A DNA stretch of 29,849 nucleotides, from assembly GCA_964648365.1 (NCBI GenBank), contig CAZYLK010000062.1:1-29849 (forward strand). The letters are read 5' to 3'. Within the stretch, counting starts at the first letter, position 1. Every line of letters starts with the position of its first letter. Shown here in pieces: positions 23,637 to 29,849 of the stretch. The stretch comes from SURF-32 sp964648365 (lineage in GTDB: Bacteria > Planctomycetota > Phycisphaerae > UBA1845). The position numbers were made by a program, and so were the translations under genes. Below the pieces are notes generated by a model, which had not been told where the DNA came from, ran no database searches, and was given only the letters and a program-made list of their open reading frames with translations.

Positions 23637-24683
23637 ATGAAATACGAACACGTCTGCATCGAGCAATTCGGATACGTCCTGCCGGACGAGGTGGTGACGT
23701 CGGTCGAGCTCGAGCGGCGACTGTCGCCTGTCTACAGCCGCTTCGGCCTGCATGAGGGCCGCATCGAACTCATGTCCGGCATCCGCGAGCGGCGCCTGTG
23801 GCCGGCGGGGACCATGCCCAGCGACGTCAGCGCCCGGGCCGGACGGGCGGCGCTGGAGGCCTCCGGCTTTCTGGCGGAACAGGTCGAGTGCCTGCTGCAC
23901 ACGTCGGTCTCGCGCGACTGCCTTGAACCCGCCTCGGCCGCGTTCGTTCACTCGGCCCTGTCGCTGCCGCCGCACGTGACCATGTTCGACATCTCCAATG
24001 CCTGCCTCGGGTTTCTGAACGGCATGCTGGTGGCGGCGAACATGATCGAACTGGGACAGATCAAGGTTGCACTCATCGTCGCGGGCGAGCACAGCCGGCA
24101 CCTCATCGAATCCACCGTCCGCGTGCTGCTGGAGGATCGGTCGCTGACCAAGAAGCAGCTTAACGATGCTTTCGCGTCGCTGACGATCGGTTCCGGCGCG
24201 GCCGCGCTGGTCATGGCCCATGAGTCGGTTTCGAAGACCGGCCACCGCCTGCTGGGCGGCGCGGTGCTGGCCTCTTCCGACGCCAATCACCTCTGCCGCG
24301 GCACGGAGGATGTCGGCTTCAGCGACGGGGCGCACATGGTGATGAGCACCGATTCGGAGACGCTCCTGGTCGCGGGCTGCGAACTGGCGGTCGAAACGTG
24401 GACGCGGGCGAAGGCCCAACTCGCCTGGAAGAACGCCGACGTGGACCGGTGCTTTACGCACCAGGTGGGCGTGGCTCATCGTGATCGCCTGTACGAAACG
24501 CTCGACCTCGACCCGACGCTCGACTTCTCGACGCTGGAATACCTCGGCAACGTCGGCTCGGTCTCCGTCCCGATCACCATGGCGCTGGGCACCGAGCAGA
24601 ACCCGCCCACGCCCGGCGACCGTGTTGCCTTGATGGGCATCGGCAGCGGGTTGAACTGCGTGATGCTGGGCGTGGAGTGGTAG
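23637..24683 (+). CDS. oleA: OleA-like thiolase (3-oxoacyl-ACP synthase III superfamily)
   Basis: The 348-residue condensing enzyme has the KAS III fold with Cys-His-Asn: C123 (FDISNACLGFLNGM), H275 (THQVGVAH) and N305 (GNVGSVSVP). Several blocks match what I recall of Xanthomonas OleA rather than FabH: GIRERRLW, TSVSRDCLEPASA, DISNACLGFLNGM, LCRGTED, and the ending GDRVALMGIGSGLNCVMLGVEW. The 30-residue His-Asn spacing is also the same. OleA joins two fatty acyl-CoA molecules head to head to a 2-alkyl-3-ketoacyl product, the first step of long-chain olefin or ketone formation. The usual partners OleB (hydrolase) and OleD (reductase) are not in the window, and a separate OleC is not either. 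The product here may therefore be a ketone or a different lipid. The start is the ATG at 23637; a ribosome site is not obvious. Confidence 0.88.
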   Translation: MKYEHVCIEQFGYVLPDEVVTSVELERRLSPVYSRFGLHEGRIELMSGIRERRLWPAGTMPSDVSARAGRAALEASGFLAEQVECLLHTSVSRDCLEPASAAFVHSALSLPPHVTMFDISNACLGFLNGMLVAANMIELGQIKVALIVAGEHSRHLIESTVRVLLEDRSLTKKQLNDAFASLTIGSGAAALVMAHESVSKTGHRLLGGAVLASSDANHLCRGTEDVGFSDGAHMVMSTDSETLLVAGCELAVETWTRAKAQLAWKNADVDRCFTHQVGVAHRDRLYETLDLDPTLDFSTLEYLGNVGSVSVPITMALGTEQNPPTPGDRVALMGIGSGLNCVMLGVEW

Positions 24684-24688
24684 GGGGG

Positions 24689-24730
24689 GAATAGCGAATA
24701 GCGAATATAGCGAATAGCGAATAACGAATT
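24689..24730. repeat. AT-rich heptamer array (GAATAGC)
   Basis: About six copies of GAATAGC with small variations (GAATATAGC, GAATAAC), directly after the thiolase gene and a G8 run. It is strikingly AT-rich against its surroundings. Confidence 0.85.
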
Positions 24731-24757
24731 GAGGAGCGTGCGGCGTCCAGCCTCAGA

Positions 24758-24779
24758 GCCCCGGCATTCATGCCGGGAG
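24758..24779. repeat. Palindromic repeat with TTCA loop
   Basis: CCCGGCAT-TC-ATGCCGGG (24760-24777), a perfect 8-bp inverted repeat whose centre reads TTCA, as in the other palindromes of this window. There is no T-run after it. Confidence 0.75.
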
Positions 24780-24854
24780 TGTTGGGGCGGATCGCGTCAC
24801 TAAGGGTACGCGCAGTTGGACACATACCGGGGTGAGCCGTACCATCCCACCGCC

Positions 24855-26222
24855 ATGCGCTGGCTTGCCGACCTCCTTTACGTCTTCGCCGGCCTCCTCT
24901 ATCTGCCCGTCGCCGTCTACAACGCCGTCGTGCTCAGGAAGAATCGCCGAGGGTGGCGTGAGCGGTTCGGCGGCGTGCCCCGGTTCGAGCCGGGCCGGCA
25001 GCGCGTGTGGATTCACGCGGTGTCGCTGGGGGAGATCAACGCGACGCCCCGGCTGGTGTCGGAGCTGCGTACGGCCGTGCCCGACCTCGACATCGTGTTC
25101 TCCACCACCACCGACACCGGCTTCGAGCGCGGCGTCAAGCTCTACGGCGCGGAGCGCGTGTTTCGGTTCCCGCTCGATTTCAGTCCGGTCATTCGCCGCG
25201 CGCTGGATCGCATCCGGCCGGCGATGATCGTGCTGGTGGAACTGGAAGTCTGGTACAACCTCGTAACCCAGGCCGATCGTCGCGGCATCCCGGTGGTCGT
25301 GGTGAACGGCCGGCTCACCCAGCGCAGCGCAAGCCGGCTCGGTCGGTTCGGGGCGGTGGTCAAACCGATGTTTGCACGCCTGGCATGGGTCGGGGCGCAG
25401 GATCAGGCCATCGCCGACCGGTTCATGCAGTTGGGCGTTTCGGCGCCGCGCATTGACGTCACATCGTCGATGAAATGGGATACGGCCGAGGTGGCGGATA
25501 GAGTCGGCGGCGCGGACGAGCTGGCGGTCGAATGCGGTCTTGGCGACGGCCTGCCATTGTGGGTCTGCGGCAGCACGGGTCCGGGCGAGGAGTCAATCCT
25601 GCTCGACGCATATCGTCGGCTGACCGAGCGCGGCGTTGGTCTGCGACTGGTACTGGTGCCACGCAAACCGGAACGATTCGACGAGGTCTACCGTCTCATC
25701 TGTGACCGCGGCCACCGCTGTGTCCGTCGCAGCGAAGTCGCTTCGGCGCCTCGGGCAGGACGGAACGGCGCGCACGATCGGCCCGCGGCCGTCGATCACG
25801 AGCCGACGGATCGCGCCGTGATCCTGGGCGACACCATGGGCGAGCTGCGTCGCTTCTACAGCCTCGCCGACGTCGTGCTCGTGGGACGCTCACTGGTTCC
25901 GATGGGCGGCTCCGACCCCATCGAGGTGGCTGCACTGGGGAAGCCCGTTCTCGTCGGACCGTACATGGACAACTTCCGCGAACCGATCGATGCCCTCGTC
26001 GGGCAAGACGCCGTCGTCCGCGTACGTCCAGAGCCGGACGACGTGGCAGAGGCGACGGCTCGGCTGCTGGCCGATCGGGACGCGGCCGGTGCGATGGGTG
26101 TACGTGCTCGGACGGTTGTGTTGCAGCGGCAGGGTGCGACCCGACGAACGGCGGATCGACTGCTGGCCATACTGCGCGATGTCGACAAAGACGCTTCGTC
26201 GCGCGCAGCCCGCGGAAAGTGA
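24855..26222 (+). CDS. waaA: 3-deoxy-D-manno-octulosonic acid (KDO) transferase
   Basis: The 455-residue protein attaches KDO to lipid A precursor at the cytoplasmic face of the inner membrane, an early step of lipopolysaccharide core assembly. It has the N-terminal membrane anchor (MRWLADLLYVFAGLLYLPVAVYNAVVL), the catalytic HAVSLGE60 block, STTTDTGFE, and LVELEVWYN. The C-terminal GT-B donor-site block reads VVLVGRSLVPMGGSDPIEVAALGKPVLVGPYMDNFRE; the usual GGHNPLE is GGSDPIE here. A short Ala/Arg-rich insert (near PRAGRNGAHDRP) lies before that block. The ATG at 24855 was chosen because the anchor begins there; the upstream TTG 24816 adds 13 residues without support. It implies that the host makes KDO-containing LPS. 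Confidence 0.92.
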   Translation: MRWLADLLYVFAGLLYLPVAVYNAVVLRKNRRGWRERFGGVPRFEPGRQRVWIHAVSLGEINATPRLVSELRTAVPDLDIVFSTTTDTGFERGVKLYGAERVFRFPLDFSPVIRRALDRIRPAMIVLVELEVWYNLVTQADRRGIPVVVVNGRLTQRSASRLGRFGAVVKPMFARLAWVGAQDQAIADRFMQLGVSAPRIDVTSSMKWDTAEVADRVGGADELAVECGLGDGLPLWVCGSTGPGEESILLDAYRRLTERGVGLRLVLVPRKPERFDEVYRLICDRGHRCVRRSEVASAPRAGRNGAHDRPAAVDHEPTDRAVILGDTMGELRRFYSLADVVLVGRSLVPMGGSDPIEVAALGKPVLVGPYMDNFREPIDALVGQDAVVRVRPEPDDVAEATARLLADRDAAGAMGVRARTVVLQRQGATRRTADRLLAILRDVDKDASSRAARGK

Positions 26223-26316
26223 GACGGCGACCGGGCCGGGCGTGAGTGAAGCGCGTAGCAGAGGCGTGCGTAACACTTTGGCGGCTCAGGATGGTCGTGT
26301 GCTGAGCGTGAATCGG

Positions 26317-26337
26317 GTGGCATCCGCCGGAGGCGGA
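26317..26337. repeat. Palindrome headed by GTGGCA
   Basis: GTGGCA, then TCCGCC-GGA-GGCGGA (26323-26337). The head matches the other GTGGCAC-type elements but the loop differs. Confidence 0.6.
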
Positions 26338-26429
26338 CCGTGGGCAGGCCGTGGTATGGTGGAACGCGATGTTCCTGAGCGCTGCAGACCTGCTTTGCTC
26401 ACCACGGCCTCGAAGACGAGACCGTGGCA

Positions 26430-26498
26430 CCTGCAGAACCTGTCGTGCCACCCGCAACCTGTCCTGCAACTCGCGGCGCCTGTCCTGCGACCCGCGGC
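26430..26498. repeat. Imperfect ~20-bp tandem repeat
   Basis: CCTGTC-C/G-TGC-headed units start at 26439, 26458 and 26479 (spacing 19 and 21), each ending in a CNCGC-type segment. A partial unit precedes at 26430. Confidence 0.5.
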
Positions 26499-26520
26499 AG
26501 AGGGTCACTGCTCATCAGGA

Positions 26521-26550
26521 TTGAATCCGCGGCGTCGAATATGGTATCCT
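26521..26550 (+). promoter_or_regulatory. Weak sigma-70-like promoter candidate
   Basis: TTGAAT (26521-26526), an 18-nt spacer and TATCCT (26545-26550). It would leave a leader of about 165 nt. Confidence 0.3.
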
Positions 26551-26721
26551 CCACGTCGGTCCGGACCGGGGGATGGGGCGGGCGGAAGCTGCCGCAGGCG
26601 AGTCGCCAACCGCGGACACGGTCGGGTTGTTCTTAGAGTTGTTCCAGGGCGTCGCCCGGTGGCGGCGTTTCCGTGATGACCATGCCGGTGGACAGGCCAT
26701 CGGGATCTTGGAGGGTACGCA

Positions 26722-27474
26722 ATGCGAAACGTTTGGACGACGGTGCTGGTTTCCACGTTGCTGGCGGGCGCTGCCACGGCGGAGGAGGTGGTGTTCGAGT
26801 TTACGGGCGAAGTGCTTGCCCTGACCGGGCCGTTGCCCGCGCCGTTCGAGAACATCGAAGTGGGGGACGGCTACACCTTCACGATCACGTTCGATTCCGA
26901 AGCCATCGACGAAAACGTCGAGCCGAACGCCGGGCTGTTCCCGGCCGTGTCCCTCTACGACCTCCGCGTTAACGAAGCGCAGAAGTCCGGCTCGCCGGTG
27001 CCGCTGAACTACATTGCCACGGCCGTGGACATCCAGCGCTGGGGCGCCCTGCTGGCGGACATTCTTTCGGGCCTGACGATGGTCGCCATCGTCGACTTTG
27101 AACCGGGAACGTTCGAGACGGATGCGCTGCCTACCGATCTGGCCTTCGACAAGATGATCGCGACCAACTTCCAGTTCGGCGGCAACGACGGCTTCGCCGA
27201 CTGCTCGATCACCGGCTACCGCCGCATTGGCGGGCTGGACTGCGACGCCATCAAGAAGTTCAAGGTCAAGTGTAAGAACGGCAAGCTCACCGGCAAGGTG
27301 AAGTCGGATCTGCCGGAAGGCACGGCGCTGACGCTCGACAACGACGGCGATCAGCGCATCGTGGCCGTCAACTCCGGCGGCAAGGCGAAGTCGAAGTGGA
27401 AGAACCAGTCGGGCGAACACACCGTCGCGGTCGTGGAGTGCCCGCAGCACAGCGGCATGGCGGATTGCGGATAG
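26722..27474 (+). CDS. Secreted protein with the shared 77-residue C-terminal module
   Basis: The 250-residue exported protein has signal peptide MRNVWTTVLVSTLLAGAATA. The middle part (EEVVFEFTGEVLALTGPLPAPFENIEVGDGYTF) looks like the beta-sandwich start of many PEP-CTERM-type exported proteins (F-x-G-x-V...G-x-x-Y-x-F-x-I-T-F-D). No PEP-CTERM tail is present. Instead residues 174-250 form the Lys-rich module CDAIKKFKV...ADCG. It aligns without gaps to residues 459-535 of the protein at 3577-5184 (41 of 77 identical by my count). The start has a strong GGAGGG site (26710-26715, spacing 6). The gene converges on the histidine kinase gene. Its role is unknown; surface location is likely. Confidence 0.78.
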   Translation: MRNVWTTVLVSTLLAGAATAEEVVFEFTGEVLALTGPLPAPFENIEVGDGYTFTITFDSEAIDENVEPNAGLFPAVSLYDLRVNEAQKSGSPVPLNYIATAVDIQRWGALLADILSGLTMVAIVDFEPGTFETDALPTDLAFDKMIATNFQFGGNDGFADCSITGYRRIGGLDCDAIKKFKVKCKNGKLTGKVKSDLPEGTALTLDNDGDQRIVAVNSGGKAKSKWKNQSGEHTVAVVECPQHSGMADCG

Positions 27475-27498
27475 CGGCCGGCCGCGCTCGCGAAACGG

Positions 27499-29169
27499 TC
27501 AGACCAGCGCGTCGCCGTGCGTGCGCTGAGAATCCGAGTGTGAACGTTCCAGGTCGGGGAGGGTGACGCGAAACGTCGCACCCTCTCCGACCTGTCCATT
27601 GACGTCGATGCGCCCCTGCAGTTCCTGCACGATCTTCCGTGCCGCCGCCAGGCCCAGGCCGGTCCCCGCGTGGCCCTTGGTGGAATAGAACGGCTCGAAG
27701 ATGTGATCGCGGCGGGCGGCGTCGACGCCGGGACCGTTATCTGTGACCGTAACGACCACGGCCGCCGCGTCGGCGTCGTAGCGCGTGTGCAGGTTGATGC
27801 GGCCCGATCCGGCCTCCACCGCCTCGATGGCGTTTCGCACCAGGTTGCCGATCACCTGCTGCACGCCGTCGGGATCCGTCGAGATGGCGGGCAGGTCGTC
27901 CAGTTCGGTCAGCAGCATGACGGACTTCTCGTCCGCGGTCGCCTGCGCGTCGGCGATGACCTCCGCCACGACTTCATTAAGCTGCGTCAACTGCCGTCGC
28001 GGGGCGCGGTCCTTGCTGAACGTCAACATGTTGGTGGCCAGCACCACCGCCCGGTCGATACCGCGTTTGATGATGCCCCAGCCGGTGCGGATCATCGGCA
28101 CGCGATCGCGCGAGAGGCCGTTTTCCACCACGTCCGCACCGCTGCGCAGGCCCTGGAGGATGTTGCGAATCTCGTGCGAAAGATGGGCCACGGCCTCCCC
28201 GGTTGCGGCCAGCCGCTCGTGCCGAACCCGCTCCTCCAGCAGCCGCGCGTTCTCGATCACCAGTCCGGACATGCGCCCGATCGCGATGGCCAGGCGAAGC
28301 TGCTCCTGCGTATAGGTATGGTGCGACATGGAGCAGTCGATGTGCAGCGCGCCGAGCACTTCGTCGTGGGCGATGATCGGCACGCAGATCACGCTGCGCA
28401 AGCCCAGGCGGTGAATGCTGTCCTGGTTGCCGTCGACGGCAAAGCGGTCGTCCGTCATGGCGTTGGCGCAGAGGATGCCTTCCTTGCGCGTCAGCACGTG
28501 GTTGATGATCGTCTGGGACGTGTTGATGCGCGGCCGGTTGCCGCGCTGGCGGGTGCGGTAGCGCACGGCCCGGGGCGCCATCTGCCCGGTGGCGGCGTCG
28601 GGCATCAGCACGACCAGGCAGTCCACGGTCATGTGCGCAAATACGATGTCCGCCAGCCGCTCCAGGAAAGCGTCGATCTCGCCGGACGTGCCCATCATCT
28701 CGGCGAGTTGATACATGACGTTGCTGGCGGCCACCTGGTCGGCCGTCTCGGGCGGCTGGAGGATGACGCTCTCGTCGGAGGCCGCGATGGCCGAGAGGAT
28801 CGCCGAACCCCCGGGGGCGGGCTCCGAGTCGATGTCCACCAGGTCGCGAATCTTCTGCGGGCCGTTGACCCGCTCCACCGAGGCGTGACGGCTGAACACG
28901 AGAATGGAGGCGCCGATCTTGATCTGGTCCCCGTCCTCGAGCTTGGTGGGGCCGAAAATCCGGCGGCCGTTCAGGAAGGTGCCGTTCGAGCTGTTGTGGT
29001 CGGCGATGGTCCAGGAACCGTTGGCCCGGTGAAGCTCGGCGTGCTGGCGGGAGATGCTGTCGTCGGTCAGTTGCACCTGGTCGGAGAGGCGCCCGATAAC
29101 AACGTGCTCGTCATCGGTCTGGAAGGTGCAGCCCTTATCCGGGCCTCGAAGTGCGTATAGAGTGGCCAC
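27499..29169 (-). CDS. FHA-GAF sensor histidine kinase
   Basis: The 556-residue cytoplasmic protein has three parts. An N-terminal FHA domain (about 22-90; G26-R27, S40-R41-x-H43, N62-G63-T) binds phosphothreonine peptides. A GAF domain follows (about 165-310, AEMMGTSGEIDAFLERLADIVF...GALHIDCS). The kinase core has phospho-acceptor H332 (AHLSHEIRN), an N-box (GNLVRNAIEAV), DNGPGV, FEPFYSTK and GTGLGLAAA, as in NtrB/ZraS-type kinases. There is no membrane segment, so it senses an internal signal. The FHA domain suggests input from a Ser/Thr kinase, common in planctomycetes. No response regulator is in the window. The GTG start at 29169 has GAGGG 7 nt upstream, and a promoter lies at 29294-29323. 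Confidence 0.92.
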   Translation of the reverse strand: MATLYALRGPDKGCTFQTDDEHVVIGRLSDQVQLTDDSISRQHAELHRANGSWTIADHNSSNGTFLNGRRIFGPTKLEDGDQIKIGASILVFSRHASVERVNGPQKIRDLVDIDSEPAPGGSAILSAIAASDESVILQPPETADQVAASNVMYQLAEMMGTSGEIDAFLERLADIVFAHMTVDCLVVLMPDAATGQMAPRAVRYRTRQRGNRPRINTSQTIINHVLTRKEGILCANAMTDDRFAVDGNQDSIHRLGLRSVICVPIIAHDEVLGALHIDCSMSHHTYTQEQLRLAIAIGRMSGLVIENARLLEERVRHERLAATGEAVAHLSHEIRNILQGLRSGADVVENGLSRDRVPMIRTGWGIIKRGIDRAVVLATNMLTFSKDRAPRRQLTQLNEVVAEVIADAQATADEKSVMLLTELDDLPAISTDPDGVQQVIGNLVRNAIEAVEAGSGRINLHTRYDADAAAVVVTVTDNGPGVDAARRDHIFEPFYSTKGHAGTGLGLAAARKIVQELQGRIDVNGQVGEGATFRVTLPDLERSHSDSQRTHGDALV

Positions 29170-29293
29170 GGTTCGACCCTCAAATCCTGATGCGGCGACC
29201 GAGCACCGCCGACGAACCCGGCAGGCCGGACCGGCGACTTCGGTCCGCGAGACGCCGGGCGCATGGGTCTCATTTCCACTCGTCCCGGACTTT

Positions 29294-29323
29294 ATCGTAT
29301 GTTTTCACGGGGGCAGGTGTCAA
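29294..29323 (-). promoter_or_regulatory. Sigma-70 promoter of the histidine kinase
   Basis: On the minus strand: perfect TTGACA (29318-29323), an 18-nt spacer and TACGAT (29294-29299). It gives a leader of about 120 nt to the GTG at 29169. Confidence 0.5.
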
Positions 29324-29345
29324 ACCAACATCGGCAGGCCCGGAT

Positions 29346-29849
29346 ATGGCGGAGGCTTCGACAAGAACGTACGCGGCAACCGCGATCGACCGAGGGCGGG
29401 CGACCGCGGAGACCCAGCTCGACGCGCTGCTGAAGCTGCGCGACAACCGCATGCGCGCCCAGGCGGCGGCCAAGCCGGCGCCCTCCGATCCGGTTGAGAT
29501 CTTCCGCCGTAAGGTGGAATCCCAGTTCGTGCCCATCCTCGACGACCTGGCCGCCAAGTACGTGGCCAAGGGCATCGTCATCGAGTGGGATCTCTCCAGC
29601 GTGCTGACCGGCGGGCGCGAGATGATCATCGAGTACACCCTGCACCCGGTGCGGTGGCGGCTGCGCGGCACGCTGGCGCGGGACGTGGTGGCGTTCGAGG
29701 TCACGCGGATGATCGGCGACAGCGGCGGCGAAGTCTGCAGCGGCCCGATGCTCAGCATCCGCAAACTCGACCAGGCCCGCTTCCGCGAGTTCGTCTGCGA
29801 ACAACTCGCCATGATGATCCGCCACGTGCTCCGCACCACGCGGCGGTGA
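29346..29849 (+). CDS. Hypothetical cytoplasmic protein
   Basis: The 167-residue protein has no signal peptide or membrane segment; the family is not recognised. A helical N-terminal part (RATAETQLDALLKLRDNRMRAQAAAKPAP) is followed by an alpha/beta domain (FRRKVESQFVPILDDLAAKYVAKGIVIEWDLSSVLTGGREMIIEYTLHPVRWRLRGTL...). It ends at the last base of the window with a stop codon. ATG 29346 is preferred to the upstream ATG 29151, whose extension overlaps the kinase start and promoter and is Arg-rich. It is divergent from the histidine kinase; a functional link is possible but unproven. Confidence 0.6.
   Translation: MAEASTRTYAATAIDRGRATAETQLDALLKLRDNRMRAQAAAKPAPSDPVEIFRRKVESQFVPILDDLAAKYVAKGIVIEWDLSSVLTGGREMIIEYTLHPVRWRLRGTLARDVVAFEVTRMIGDSGGEVCSGPMLSIRKLDQARFREFVCEQLAMMIRHVLRTTRR

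Larger units (their letters stand above)
26223..26721. other. Repeat-rich intergenic region
   Basis: About 500 bp without a supported gene. It holds a GTGGCA-headed palindrome (26317-26337), an imperfect inverted repeat CCACGG...CCGTGG (26402-26427), a ~20-bp imperfect tandem repeat (26430-26498) and a promoter candidate for the next gene. Confidence 0.55.

Noticed and set aside
23637..26222. Complete olefin (oleABCD) cluster
   Set aside because: Only an OleA-like enzyme is present; the next gene is waaA and no OleB or OleD is seen.
27670..29160. 496-residue plus-strand frame
   Set aside because: Antisense of the histidine kinase, whose H, N, G and FHA motifs are complete.
1..29849. tRNA, rRNA, riboswitch or insertion sequence with transposase
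   Set aside because: I found no cloverleaf, rRNA segment, known riboswitch core or transposase-like protein on either strand; weak or unusual RNAs could be missed by eye.

Overview
The window is a GC-rich, roughly 30-kb piece of a draft scaffold; two runs of exactly 100 N (5190-5289, 23512-23611) mark assembly gaps. The gene style points to a planctomycete, most likely Phycisphaerae-like. There are exported proteins with dockerin-type EF-hands, Cys-rich modules of the GACCxxDGSC type, a TMTC-like TPR membrane protein, and many interspersed palindromic repeats, some read in frame inside genes (peptides such as GTGFQPV and EPRASARAE). This placement is inference; there is no rRNA or other marker in the window. 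A KDO transferase (waaA) suggests a lipopolysaccharide-bearing outer membrane.

Layout. 0.3-5.2 kb: four secreted or surface proteins on the + strand (two probable beta-helix starts, a propeller-like protein with a dockerin-type tail, and a three-repeat PPC-like protein ending in a 77-residue module). 5.4-6.0 kb: a hypothetical protein. 6.1-12.7 kb: a tightly coupled three-gene lipid operon. It has a 1418-residue fatty-acyl reductase / AMP ligase / carrier protein / PlsC acyltransferase fusion (ElbD-like), a HAD-IB hydrolase and a zinc alcohol dehydrogenase, joined by two ATGA overlaps and closed by a strong terminator. 12.8-14.2 kb: a secreted protein and a small hypothetical, divergent from two good sigma-70 promoters. 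14.3-16.0 kb: an ECF sigma factor with its membrane partner. 16.4-20.6 kb: a FlgI-like lipoprotein, a phosphatase-cytochrome c' fusion and a phosphofructokinase. 20.8-23.1 kb: the TPR membrane protein (-). 23.4-26.2 kb: a small gap-broken gene, an OleA-like thiolase and waaA. 26.7-29.8 kb: a second secreted protein with the 77-residue module, an FHA-GAF-histidine kinase (-), and a hypothetical at the edge.

The strongest biological theme is unusual lipid chemistry. The ElbD-like fusion carries the activities expected to activate, reduce, carry and transfer fatty chains, as in bacterial ether-lipid formation, and an OleA-type head-to-head fatty acyl condensing enzyme lies 11 kb downstream. Other points worth attention are the phosphatase-cytochrome fusion, the FlgI domain on a lipoprotein, the shared 77-residue C-terminal module (41 of 77 identical, ungapped), a palindromic repeat family whose stems change while pairing is kept, and inverted G-rich octamer arrays in the leader of the phosphofructokinase gene.
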